This document shows positions 1 through 10,567 of a DNA stretch of 28,631 nucleotides, in pieces. The notes under the pieces were generated by a model. It searched no databases and had not been told where the DNA came from. It saw only the letters and a program-made list of their open reading frames with translations. The position numbers were made by a program, and so were the translations under genes. Numbering within the stretch: position 1 is the stretch's first letter; each line of letters opens with the position of its first letter. Origin of the DNA: Blattamonas nauphoetae (taxonomy: Eukaryota; Preaxostyla; Oxymonadida); assembly GCA_033064195.1 (NCBI GenBank), contig JARBJD010000619.1:1-28631 (forward strand), given 5' to 3'.

Positions 1-220
1 GTGCCTTGACATGTTTCATGACGACATAGTTCTCGTTCAGAATGCGATGAAGTTCCTTTGTTGTCCCTCCGATCCATCCGTTAAAATTTACATCAATTCC
101 TTCCTTCCCATCATTCCTCCACCCAAAGATCTCATCGTCTGTCATTTGTACCATCGGTGTTCGTGCGTTCATTCTCAGTTCTGTTGTTGGTGAAGCAAGT
201 CCTTTTCTGGTGACAACAAT
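1..220 (-). CDS. Open frame of a minus-strand gene running off the left edge
   Basis: An uninterrupted minus-strand frame covers the whole left edge. It contains a methionine at 172-170 and reads TPMVQMTDDEIFGWRNDG, then GWIGGTTKELHRILNENYVV, to the edge. The frame has mixed hydrophobic/charged composition typical of a folded domain. Its upstream limit is a TGA at 223-221. It is either the next exon of the helical-repeat gene to its right, reached by a splice I cannot place, or the start of a separate gene at the methionine. No domain is recognised. The plus-strand frame at 11-193 overlaps it and has cysteine/proline-rich, unlikely composition. Confidence 0.45.
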   Translation of the reverse strand, partial: MVVTRKGLASPTTELRMNARTPMVQMTDDEIFGWRNDGKEGIDVNFNGWIGGTTKELHRILNENYVVMKHVKA

Positions 221-244
221 TCAAAATCGGAATCTGAATCTGAA

Positions 245-3200
245 TCATCTCTGAGCACAATCACAGGTGATCGAGCTGGCAATCGCGCCGGCGATCTCGA
301 CCGTAATCTCGCAGCTGATTGTGGAGTGGGAAGTGTGGGCGACAGGAGTGCAATGTTCGTTTTGGGGTTGGGATAATTTTGAAATGGTTGTCATCGTGAT
401 CGGTGCTTGTTGCGAATCGGACACGGCCACCAGCACGAACAGGAGTGGGGCGAGTAAATTCATCGTGTTGTCTCCTTCAGGAGGCCATTCAGAAGGAGGC
501 ATCAGATCCACCTGGGTTCCATTCTTTCTCCCTCGAGTTGGAGTTTTCTTTCGTGTTTTCTGTGCGGTCTGCTTTTTCTGTGCGTTCTGCTTTTCTGTGT
601 TTTGGTTTTGCTGTGCGAGGAGGCGCGGTTGCGATCGCGCTCGGAACATTGCCGCTGAAGTGGACAACACGAGGAGTGGCGATTGGCGGATTTGCCTTCC
701 GGCGAGGGTGGAATGAGAGTGGACCTGATGATCTGTCACATTAAATCGAGTGGGAAGAATCGAACACCATTGGTCGGGTGTGATTGCGAGCCTTTCTTCC
801 ACGCATTGAGTCTTCACTTCTATTTCTTCTGCTTTGAGGTGGTCATCATTGCATTCTTCTGACAGTTCTGTAGCGTCACTCAAAATGGTCTTTTGGATGA
901 GATGAAGACTGATGAACGGATCCGGAAACGATGTGACTGGTATCATCGACAGGCAGAGAGTTGAATAGAAGAACGGAACCACTGTCAGACATGTTGGAAC
1001 AAACGTTGGAGGGATGTTCTGCATTCGCTGTCGAAATAGCGCGACGATGGATTCGATCAGAGAATCAGAAGATTGGACCGATTCATGTCGATTCGACGGC
1101 CTTCGTTTCACATCGTTCACGTGGAACGAGTTCAATTGATGGATCATTTCCAAATCTTCCTTCCCAACTTCGGACCACAGCGGATGTCTCTTCGAGTGGT
1201 CGCTCGCGGTTACTGTCTCTGGCTGTGATTGTTTCTGAGATAGATGTGACTTCAGCATAAACAGAATCGTGTGACGATCAGCTGAGGAGATCGAGTCAAA
1301 CATGAAAAATGATGTCCGCCATGGATCGTCCTTTCCCCACACGAACGCATTCAGAGCGCTGATGTTCCGGTGCAGAGAATCACCTCCCCCGTTCATCCCA
1401 CTCAGCGTGTAGGCTAATGAGAGAAATCGGCGGATTTCTCTTATTCTTTCGTCGGGCTGGACAGATTCTGCCAACCAGATCTTGTCGAATTCGTCTCCGT
1501 TGGGAAGCTGCTTCATCAATCCCACAGAGAACAACATCAACAATTCAGACATCTGCTTCGGAGCGAGGCAAATCTGTTTGTTGTTTGTGATCGACCAGAG
1601 ATTGCATGTCGTGCTTCTCGTCCATTGGAGCAAATCACCAATCAATTCTGGTTTATAATCAAAATGGATGGTCCATCTGAAGAGAGACGATGATGGGTGA
1701 TAGCTGCAGATGGAATGACGACGCAAGTGGTTTCTTCTGTGGCCTGTCAAAATGAAGGACAACAGTCTGTTTGTCATCGTCGACTTGTCTTTGTTTTGTC
1801 CTTCACAAACAGGCTCAGAATGTTGTCCTGTTGGAATGAAAAATCGCCACCACAAAATGAAACAGTAATCTGTAAACTGTCTTCAGAGCTTTTCCATCGA
1901 AAGTTGTCCCTGGTCGACAGACAGATTGTCGAGCTCGAGAACAGGCCGTCCATCCATCAATCCAATCAACGTCGGTGTTCGTGATGCTTCAGCAGGTGTC
2001 ATCTTGCTCGGTGTTCGTACCATCAGTCTTCGGTCTGTCTTCAGAGTCATAATGCATGTTGGGTCGGTGCGAATGTGGGCTGGGGATTCTTCTGGCCCAG
2101 GATTGTCTGATTGAGAATGTGGGACGAATTGCATGAATGTCGGAGGAAGTGGGAAAGGACGGCGAAGACATTGGAGAGTGGAGACGAGGAGGAAATGAAA
2201 GGCGTGAATGGGGATGAAGGAGAACCTGGTCGGGCAGAGACATTGTGTGATGAATGGTTGAAAGTCAGACTTGGGTTCGGTGTCGGATCTTCGACAGGAC
2301 TTCCATCCCTTCAGAGCTCTCATCAAGCGGTGAGGTGTGTAGGGCAGTGATCTTCTCCAGTTCTGCTCGAAACGGATTTTCTGCGATGGAGTCTGAGCTT
2401 CCAGAATCGTCTCCAGATAGGAGATCAGATGAAGAACAGCTGTGGGTTCATTTCGTTTCGTTGCAAGTTCGATCCTCTCGAGAATGACACCTGCCAGTTT
2501 AGTCACAGGAGTCGAGCAAGCACAGCAAAGGCTTCCGCAACGTTTTGATGAGCCCATTCTGGATCCTCCCAGTTTGCCGTTTCAATTGATATCCGACCAA
2601 ATTGGATGAGGAAGTCAAAGGTCGTGTTGACAATGCAGAGAGGGGTTGATGGCAAGGGCAGAAGGAGATTGATGTCGTCCTTGGTCGAGAAAGAAGTGTG
2701 AAGCAATGAATAAAACGTATCTGATGTGGATGGCGGGAGTGGGTTTTCATGTTTTGGCGTTGGAACGGCTTTCCTGATGAGCAGTGACAATTCCGTCCTC
2801 AAGTGCCTTATCTTTTGCCTCGATCGGCATTCCATTGAGTCTGAACACCTTCCCTTTGAACGAGTAACATTCACAAAGCATCGAGCTGATCAGAGCAATG
2901 TCGATCATTTCTGTCCAGACAGGATACGCAACGACAGTCTGTTTCTGATCCTGACGAGACAACGTTAACGATTGACTAGTCTTGTGGACATGTGGGATTC
3001 TGAGGAGAAAGTCGAAGTAGCTGATCGCTTCTTCGGTTGAAGAGATTGCTTCCTGCCATTTTCCTTCGATCGCGTACAGTTTCCCTTCCAGAATTCTCAT
3101 CTGGCCCCAAACAAAGCAAAGTCCCCTCACAAAGATGTGGGTGCTTTGTTGGAGAGCTTGAGAAGGACAGTCAGCGTTGGTTGTCCCCTTTCCTTGTCCA

Positions 3201-4456
3201 ACCCTGTTCAGGATTCACTGGTTCGTTCTCTTCTGAGTTCATTGAGAGATGAAGTGGCAGTGGAGTGTTCAGAAGTGCCTGTCGAAGTTCTTGAGATGCC
3301 TGATCCACATGTGAAGGGTCGTTTCGTGTGTGAACATCTGTTGAAAGATGAATAGGATTGATCGGTGGCGGATTTATAGGATTCAGGTGTCTCGCCGGTG
3401 AGCATGGTTGAAGATGCAACGGAAGCACCCTTTTCACCGATTCCAAATGGAACGAAGCCAGTGTGTCGAATTCAGAATCTGCCAAAAGACATCCTGCTTG
3501 CAGCTTCGCCGACAGATGTCCAAGAAGATGGAGTTCAACTGAACAGGTGAGAGATGAGAGAACAACAAACCATTTCGGTCGTCCGCTTCTCTTTTCTTCA
3601 TTCCCAGCCGAGTTGGTGTGTAGCCAACTTCTGTGTCTGCCTCGTGAAGAGCCTTAAGCTGCCAAGCTTCTGTTTTCGCAGCAGTCCATTGATCATGACA
3701 GGGGACTCAGGCGAGACCAGATCTCACAAGCCCAAAGACTGAGGTGGAGATTGTCGCAGAGCTTCCCGTATGGAACAATGGTATGTGTCAAAAGGACGAA
3801 TATCGACGAGAGATGCTGGGGATTCAGTGGAGTGGATTGATTGAAAGCTGAATCCAGACATTTCAAAGCTTCCAGGAAACAGTGTTGGACAAGATGGGTT
3901 TGTTCCGATAAAGTCTGTATCTCCTCTCGTTGCAAGTGGGAGATGGGATCGTCAATGGCCGACCCACTCACTCGATCGAGTCTGTTTGAGGAGAGAGGTC
4001 AACATGCCGAAGAGATTGGCCGAGCAACCCGAAGACAAGGGCTTTCAATTCTTCAACGTTAAGAAAGAGGAAATGCATTTGGTAGTGTCGGGTTTATCTT
4101 CACAAAAATGCAGTATTCGTAAGGCTGTCGTACAGTCTCTGATCGACAAGTCGACCAGAGGGGCTTGTGGTGGTTGTTGGAGACTAAAGTCTTCGTAAAA
4201 TGATGCTCGGCTGTACAAAAGAAATGCGAGGTAATATCGATAAACCGATGAATAATTACACAATTGAAGGATATCTCGTGTGAAAAGGCAAATCCATTCT
4301 TAATTTCACTGAAAACCGTGTTAAGCAGTCTTGCTTGTTGGTTTCATCAGAAGAGAGCGAAAGCAAGTTAAACACCCGTGGATCGGTTTCACATAGTTCA
4401 GAAATCGTGTGTACTATCAAGTTGTTGGAAGGAGCTTCTGAGCTGGTCCAGATCAA
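245..4456 (-). CDS. Helix-rich, TPR-like protein gene, in several frames
   Basis: Successive minus-strand open segments look like parts of one protein. In order they are about 4300-4045 (RDILQLCNYSSVYRYYLAF), 4080-3965 (NVEELKALVFGLLGQSLRHV), 3971-3693, 3690-3500 (WTAAKTEAWQLKALHEADT), 3485-3171, 3150-2747 (EGKWQEAISSTEEAISYFDF, typical of a TPR helix pair), 2740-2503, 2557-2300 and 1855-245. The last holds a helical part followed by a Gln/Lys/Arg-rich linker (KTRKKTPTRGRK) and an acidic Asp/Ser stretch near 250-225. Frame changes occur between segments. Some may be short introns; others, such as the switch near 2505, need only one base in a G run. I do not recognise the family: a large TPR scaffold is the safest description. 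The start codon is not fixed. It could be a decaying gene or an intact gene with sequence errors. Confidence 0.5.
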
Positions 4457-5540
4457 TTCTCATTTCTCGGACATCACTCACAGAATCTTTGTCGCATTCG
4501 TTACGGAGAGTGCTGATTGGATATGTCCACCACAACCGGTCTCTAAGGTCGAATCTGTGTTTCAGCGAGAAAATAGTGCATAAATGCTTCTTGATGAAGG
4601 AAATGTATGTGAGTGTGGTTTCAGACGTTTTGGATGGCACAATCTGCATTTGAAGGGATGAATTCAGTGATTTGGATGATTTTGTCCTTGTTTATGTTGT
4701 TCAATTTGCCGTATAGATGCATTCATGATTCTCGGAATGCGATTGGTTTGAATACGGAAAGTAATCTGTTCTGACGACTCCGAAAACTTAGAGTTGGGAC
4801 TCAGGGAATGAAATTGTATTTTGATGAGGCAGAATGAGTTGGAATCGATTTACAGCGAAATTGGCTTGACGACATCTTGTCAACAAATCTTTGGGAAGAT
4901 CGATTCATTATTTCCTTGAATGATGTCATTACATCCTTTCGTGGTGAATCTTTATATTCACTCCATATCCAGACTCTCGCCAATGAGTGTTGATCAGACG
5001 GAAGCAATCCCGGCCGTCGAGTCGGAACGAATGAAGAACATTCATGAAAGCGAACCTGTACTCTACGAAATGGAACCCATTATGAAGATCAATGTGGAAG
5101 GAGATGTCGAAGAACAATAATCGTTATTTTCGACAAAAAGCCCCGATTTTGAGGTTTCTGATCTTCTCACGAAAAAAGGACACTTTCCACGAGTGGTGGT
5201 GGCGACTTCAGGGTTGGTGGAAGCAACTCATTCGCAGTCAAAGAGCAAGACGATGAGTCTCCTATCCGATTTTGAATCATCAGATTCGACTCAATCGTGA
5301 TATTTCATTTGTCAACAAATTTGGGAGATTTCTCATCCTGATGGAAACAACGCGATATATTAAAAACTTTGGAGATAGGAAAGACGCAGAACCGTTCCGT
5401 CTGTCGCAGGGATCGCTGGAAAGGAGCACACCACCCACACGGACCATTATTCGGACCAACTTGGGCGGTGTTGAAGCCGACAGCGACATGAAGGCGATTG
5501 GGTGTGGAGAGATTCATCCGATGGAAGGGAAGTTGAAGAG
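4457..5540. other. Intergenic stretch, no gene recognised
   Basis: Only short overlapping frames occur on both strands. The plus frame at 4920-5120 ends in an acidic tail (ESEPVLYEMEPIMKINVEGD), and the plus strand near 5240-5290 could encode a short Ser-rich peptide. Neither has a recognisable domain or a convincing continuation. This stretch lies between the likely 5' end of the minus-strand helical gene and the POLD1-like segment, so it may hold promoters for divergent transcription; I see no specific motif. Confidence 0.4.
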
Positions 5541-5957
5541 CGAGGAAGAGGTTGAGTGACGGCTTCCGATCGCTGCTGAACGGCGAACACACACGAGTGA
5601 TTCGCAAGCCAAGCAAGGTCACTGCGCAGGCAACGGGATGCTGCAGTTTGTGGGAGTGGTGCGGACGTGCATCAGCTGCAAGGTGAGGATGGCGAAGGAC
5701 GAGCAAGGTGCTGATGCGTGAAGTGCAAGCCGAAGAAGCCGGAACTGTTTATGGACGCTCAGTGGTTGGTGTTTGGAGCGGAGGAGCGGTATTGGCAAGT
5801 TCATGCACAATGCCAGTGGTGCTCGATGTCGATGCATCAGCCCTTCCTGTGTTCCAGTCGAGATTGTCCGCTGTTCTATTTCCGTACAAAGGCAAAGAAA
5901 GATTTAGAGGATTGCAACGAACTTCTGAAGCGTTTTGATCCCCTGTGTGTTTCCTGA
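5541..5957 (+). pseudogene. POLD1: DNA polymerase delta catalytic subunit, C-terminal zinc-finger segment only
   Basis: The segment encodes the CysA/CysB tail of the replicative polymerase delta large subunit. A lead-in (LLNGEHTRVIRKPSKVTAQA) matches the GDHTR region of POLD1. Next come CysA (CISCK, then CVKCK about 18 residues on) and CysB (CQWC, then CSSRDCPLFYFRTKAKKDLE), with a typical end at LLKRFDP and TGA at 5955-5957. In eukaryotes CysA contacts PCNA and CysB helps bind the accessory subunits. The frame changes twice: at a GGG run just before the methionine near 5638, and around 5710-5715 between the two halves of CysA. No polymerase or exonuclease domain lies upstream, so this is about 130 residues of a protein of about 1100. 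Either it is a duplicated 3' gene fragment or the body lies elsewhere. The family call is strong; its status as a relic is inferred. Confidence 0.75.
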
Positions 5958-6189
5958 TGAATTTTCATCTCCGTAATCTTCATTCGTGTTCAATTTTCTT
6001 TTTAGTTGGACAGTTCATTTTCTTCTCTCTCGAACATAATTCGGCAGTTTGCTCAACTATTTCGATAGGTGAGGATGAATTCATGACTGTGGAGGTTGAT
6101 TATTCTGTCAATATTCGGCATTGTCTCTCAAACACATCACAATGTCTTTCCCACCAATTCCAGCTAACAATGTTATAACCTTCCATTTC

Positions 6190-8086
6190 AGTCTGACCAT
6201 CCTTTTATTTCCACCCCGTGACTACAAATTCTCTCTGCAACATTGATCTTCAGTTGATGGAGCAACTTTTAATCAGCCTCTCTCATCAGTTCAACCAATG
6301 TGAACGTATCCTTTTTTGGAGAGGCCCAAATCATTTCTGGATATGAAACAGTTCACATTGATTACTTTATCCAAAAGACACGTTTAATTGTGTTTATGAA
6401 CAACAGTTGGGTGAAGTAACGTCGCACATTTTTACAGGGTGAGCCAAAAGTAACCTTCTCTAGGGGCCGATCAAAGCCTTTTTCGACAAAAGTTAAAAAA
6501 GAGAGTTTCAAGACGTGAAATATGAAGAGAGTGATCATTAAAGCTTAACTGAATTCTCGTTCGTTTTTTGTCAGAAATCGGGACATGCGAACGATCTGAC
6601 TTCATTCGTACAGGGTGGCCCAGAAGTAGTCTAACCCTATGGGTCGATCACTTCTCGTCGAACAAATTCCGTTGACACCAATCGTCTTTCTCCTCACTAC
6701 AATGCTTCTTAATTTCACTTCTTTTCTTTTCACCACTGTTTCGTTGATCAACAATCCTTGTCCGCTCAAGAAAGGAGTGTTCAAAAAACGGAGTCAGTCC
6801 CGTTTCATGAGATCCATCGAGACTACAGTCGAGGAAGCACTTGTGAAATGAAAAGAAGGGAAATTTTGAAGCATAGGAAAGAAGAGAAAGACGATTGGGG
6901 TCAATTGCGCAAGATCGAAGAAAAGTGATCGACCCATACGGTTAGACTACTTCTGGGCCACCCTGTACACTGCACTGAAGTTGATTAGAAAGAAATCAGT
7001 GAATGAGGTGGTGAGCAAACAGTATAGCGACAACGATCTCTATTTGATGTTTGTTTTCGAAAAGATGACATAAAACACAATTGTGGGATGAAGGTTACTT
7101 TTGGCTCACCCTGTACTTCCGTTTTCTTTGCGATACTGAGTGCAATCTCGAAAAATCTCTCTGATTGGTATTTTAGGCTCAAGACCCTCTCGAAATTATT
7201 CTCACATATCTGAATCGCTGCACACTCTCGAGAGATAGAAACTGAATCTCAAATGTTCGTCATTCTCATTGAAAAACGTCATCATTGAATGTCATCCTAC
7301 AGCCGGAGAACATTGATGAATTTCACCTCCCATGGAAACCTGTTTGCGAATATATGCCTTGTCCTTGGTACAATCCAAATGACGATTCTTCCACTCCACT
7401 TGGTAATTCGATCTTCAACATCTATCGTGTTTGTTATTTTTGAGCCTTTTCTTCATTGACATTCGATTCATCTTTCTTTTTTCCAGGCAACCCTTACAGA
7501 CCCAGATCTGAAGGTCTTTCATGAAAAGTTGATGGCCATGCCATTCTTCTTCATCAACTATGCATCTTATCTCGATGACAACGATCCAAATTGGGACGTC
7601 TATTTGATGTACTTTTTTCTTCTTCAATTTTCTTCGATTTCAGGTGCAAGAAGACAAATAAATGTGGCGATTGTTCGAAACCCGCACGTGTTGATTTCCA
7701 AATTCTTGGCTATGCAACCGTGTATCGCTTCTTCCATTTTCCAAATTCTTCCTTGTGGAGAATCAGGTCTGCTCTAGCATAGTTTATCTGTCTCAGCCAA
7801 TTCTCGTCTTTGCACTGTTCCACCATCAGGGTCATGCCATTTATCTTACCGATACGGTGTACTCACTCTCAGGAACAACTCCAACGATGCTATTTCATAT
7901 TCAGGTAGCGCGTTCTCAACCAGAAGAATGCAGAGCTTGCGAAAGACTTCAGAGTTGATGCCTGACTCGTTCATCCTCATTTCTGCGGATCAAATCCAAG
8001 TGACTGAAATGAGGATGGCATCGAGTTGTTTTGATAAACATCTGGACTTTATCGAACAAGGTGTCTGGAATCCTCCAGATGAATAA
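6190..8086 (+). CDS. HAT1: Histone acetyltransferase type B catalytic subunit-like (HAT1), interrupted by MITEs
   Basis: HAT1 is a GNAT enzyme that acetylates newly made histone H4. Segments in family order: about 6305-6400 (FFGEAQIISGYETVHIDYF, the N-terminal HAT1 fold), about 7180-7240 (DPLEIILTYLNRCTLSRD), about 7305-7428 ending NSIFNIYR, 7487-7608 (ATLTDPDLKVFHEKLMAM), 7644-7766 (FQILGYATVYRFFHFPN) and 7797 onward (FALFHHQGHAIYLTDTVYSL). The QGHA stretch is the acetyl-CoA loop (QGHG type). Introns fit at 7429-7486 (58 bp), 7609-7643 (35 bp) and 7767-7796 (30 bp). One missing base in a TT run near 7800 and a frame change near 7905 break the model. The last part ends VTEMRMASSCFDKHLDFIEQ with TAA at 8084-8086. 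Two nested MITEs sit at 6435-7113, between family-conserved segments. The usual C-terminal helical region is short or absent. Confidence 0.7.
6435..7113. mobile_element. Outer mariner-type MITE (679 bp), TA target duplication
   Basis: The left end CAGGGTGAGCCAAAAGTAAC at 6435 is matched in inverted orientation at 7113, with about 24 bp of terminal inverted repeat. TA dinucleotides flank both ends (6433-6434 and 7114-7115). CAGGG ends with a TA duplication are the hallmark of Tc1/mariner elements. No transposase frame is present, so it is non-autonomous. About half of its length is a second element inserted at 6611-6965. Confidence 0.88.
6611..6965. mobile_element. Inner mariner-type MITE (355 bp) nested in the outer one
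   Basis: CAGGGTGGCCCAGAAGTAGT at 6611 recurs inverted at 6965. The inverted repeats run about 45 bp with a few mismatches (CCCTATGGG against CCGTATGGG). TA flanks are at 6609-6610 and 6966-6967. The family is related to, but distinct from, the outer element: its ends read GGTGGCCCAGAAGTAG where the outer ones read GGTGAGCCAAAAGTAA. An internal short frame ending FKKRSQSRFMRSIETTVEEA might be a transposase scrap; that is a guess. Confidence 0.88.
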
Positions 8087-8152
8087 TCATTGGGATTGAG
8101 AAGTGAGCTGATGAGTGAGAATTAAGGGATGGATCATCCTTGGCCACAAGCC

Positions 8153-10257
8153 ATGGCTTTATACTCGTCATACATATCTAAGCGTGGGTATATTTATGTC
8201 TTATTTAAGACTTCTTTTGATCCACTTAGTCCCCTGGGTCAAGTATGGATGGCAGCGAACTATGACCGAAATCTGTCGAAAGGCAAGATTCTCCAAATCA
8301 ACATTCCAGCTGCAGTAAAGCTCATCAGAGAAGGTATTCCGACAGAAGAGAATCCAAAGAAAAAGATACCTTTTCAACTTCGGTATCAAGCCCATCTCCT
8401 CCTTGGACTCGTTCGAGTTCATACACGGAAACTGAAACACTTGGCCGATGATATCAATGAATTTAGGTCACGACTTCAAACTGTATGATTTTTCCAACAC
8501 TATATTGCTGGCAAAACTTTGTTGACATTTTTATTGTGAGTTTCTTTTTTCAGCACATTTTTGCTTCTTTTCTCTCTATATAGACTATACAAAAAAAGTG
8601 TATCGCTCTTCCACCTAATGGTCTTCATGCACCGCAGTCAGACATCACAATTCCAGAATCACCTCTGGATATGTACAAGCATCATGATCCAACTCTGAAC
8701 ATCTTTGGGCGTCCACGTCCGTCATTAATATTGCCGGACACGACGCTAACCGATCCAGAATCGCTGCGGTCATCACTTTCACCGTTCACACTCCCCTCGA
8801 ACCAACTGAGAACACCGATGATGGACGAATACGATTTCAGAGAGTCTGAATACTTTGGGGATGCAGCAGACAATTTAATGAGTGATATTCCTACCGTATG
8901 TCTCTTTTTTCATTAATAGCTCTGCTGATTCTCCTTGTTAGGTTTTCGTGACGCCAACAAATGATCCCGACGAGATTCGATGGCTCATCGAATATGCTCA
9001 CCAACAAGGAGGCTACCAAGACTTCGATACATTCATGCAAACCACTGAGTTATATATCCAACGTCCATCAGAATATAATCGTCCCGATTCCTCGTTGCTC
9101 GCGTTTCAACCAACAACAACGCCCGGAATACAAGACGGATCCGAACATCCTGAACCCCAAACGTCAGAAAGGTCAAGCAAGAATCTGTTGTTCACGGAAG
9201 ACCATTTGAAAGCTCTCAAATCTTCTACGAAGAAGCAAAAGAGAAAACGCTCAGGTCCACCAATTGAATCATGCTCGAATGGAGGTGCTCAGATTGATTC
9301 AATTATTACGTTGAGCGACCAAACTTTACGTGAAAATCAGGACAATACTCGAGACATTATGAGAAGAAGGGTGACGAGAAGATGGGTACATGGCTCAACT
9401 TCAAGCAACTTGTTGATTTGTCACTCCGCTCTTCCTCTGATAAATCAAATTATGGAGAGACATCATAAACGGACTCCCTCCCAGCCTAAAGAATATCTGG
9501 AAATACTCGAAGCCATCAACAGCAAGACATACCGTCTCTGGAACTCCGTTCCAATCGAACTGCCTGTCTCTCAAACTGTTCGCACTGGTATTTCTCTCTC
9601 TTCGTGTTCTCATTCCTTCTTCTCTCTTCTGCAGATGCTGAAGACGCCCTCGCTAAAGCGGAAGGAAAGACGACAAAGGAAAACACTTCCTCAGCAGCCT
9701 CAAACGCCCAACGTGGATTTGATGGAGTGTTTGAAGATCTCCAGTCATCCGGACCGTCTGATGAGCTAGGAATCATGGACGAGTTGGTGACACCGCAGAG
9801 CCCCACAGACACGGAGCGGCAGTCGGAGGAAATGTTGACGGACAAGAAAATTCGCGACCTCCAGTCGAGGATTCTCGCGTGCAACTCGCCAGACTTCAAC
9901 TCGATAACCAACAGCCCTCACCACACGATGGCCCCGTCTCGCCCTCTTAATTCCACAAGCAAGTCTCGACCTCCTTACTCTGACAGCAAGACCCGTGACA
10001 TGTTGGAGCTTGTCGCCTATCAATTCAACAAGGAGCAAAAACCAGAGCTTAAATTCGAAGAAGCTTTCAAATGCCCTCAGCCCGAAAAAAACGCACCTGA
10101 ACATCTGAAGAGGGAGTGGAGAAGGCACAAGGCACTCGCCATGGCTGCCCTCCTCACTTTCGTGCGGGACGGGTATGTGAAGGCGAGACAGGCTGCTCCA
10201 TACCAGCCGATCTTCGTGGAGAGTACAGTTTGGCATCTCTTTTTCGTTCATTTTTGA
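8153..10257 (+). CDS. RAD21: Kleisin, cohesin subunit RAD21/SCC1/REC8 (intact, five exons)
   Basis: The kleisin closes the cohesin ring by binding the SMC3 neck with its N-terminus and the SMC1 head with its C-terminus. Exons are 8153-8187, 8230-8482, 8584-8895, 8942-9587 and 9635-10257, giving 622 residues with TGA at 10255-10257. Joining exons 1 and 2 restores the family signature SKRGPLGQVWMAANYDRNLS; residues about 70-93 read AHLLLGLVRVHTRKLKHLAD. The central linker carries a basic nuclear-localisation-like stretch (KKQKRKR, about residue 296) and [DE]xxR motifs such as DIMR near 338 that could be separase sites (inference). Residues about 538-618 form the winged-helix domain (MLELVAYQFNKEQ ... 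WRRHKALAMAALLTFVRDG). Introns are 42, 101, 46 and 47 bp with GTATxx donors; the second could end at 8553 instead of 8583. All of its roughly 33 glutamines use CAA/CAG. RAD21 against REC8 cannot be settled. The 3' end lies inside a repeated segment. Confidence 0.9.
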
Positions 10258-10567
10258 TGAATTCTCGTTCTAGAACCGATTGATGTCAGTCAACTTCGAA
10301 AAAAAGTTGACTGGGACACACACTTTGCCGCATGTGAAAAAACTCTAATTTTTCACTTCGCCAAACTCAAATCTTGATAAAATATCGTTCAATGCACTTC
10401 ACTGATTCTGTTATTGACATTTCGACACTTTTTAGAGTAAACGTGGAGTTGAGAATGAACTATTGGTAGCGTGTAACGTGAAATGCATTCTTCCATCCTC
10501 TCCTTTCCTTCCATCCTCCTCAAAACCTTTGATTACTCCCACTCTCCTTTCGAACCTGTCTCAGATA
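10258..10567 (+). repeat. Segment R1: kleisin 3' flank, repeated three times plus a diverged copy
   Basis: This flank lies between the kleisin stop and element E1. It recurs inverted at 12137-12446 and direct at 15656-15965, essentially identical. A clearly diverged relative follows the last kleisin tail at 18355-18570, where it carries an extra AT-rich hairpin. The 3' part (10483 onward) has an open frame starting HSSILSFPSILLKTFDYSHS that continues into E1; it is probably not a gene, because the frame crosses the element boundary. Confidence 0.8.
10287..10313 (+). promoter_or_regulatory. Conserved 10-bp-stem hairpin just after the kleisin stop
   Basis: CAGTCAACTT pairs with AAGTTGACTG around a 7-base loop (CGAAAAA), 30 bases past the stop codon. 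Copies follow each kleisin-tail gene, at 12391-12417 (inverted), 15685-15711 and 18384-18410. In the last copy the surrounding flank has diverged but the stem is unchanged; only one loop base differs (CGAACAA). Position and conservation suggest a 3'-UTR or 3'-end-processing element; the role is unproven. Confidence 0.55.

Noticed and set aside
267-1260. Several plus-strand frames opposite the helical gene (267-716, 403-744, 961-1260)
   Set aside because: Composition is unlike protein (runs such as FFRVFCAVCFFCAFCFSVFW). They are shadows of the minus-strand coding sequence.
245-4456. Calling the helical gene separase, given the cohesin subunit nearby
   Set aside because: TPR-like helices alone are not specific, and no His/Cys protease motif is visible in the window.
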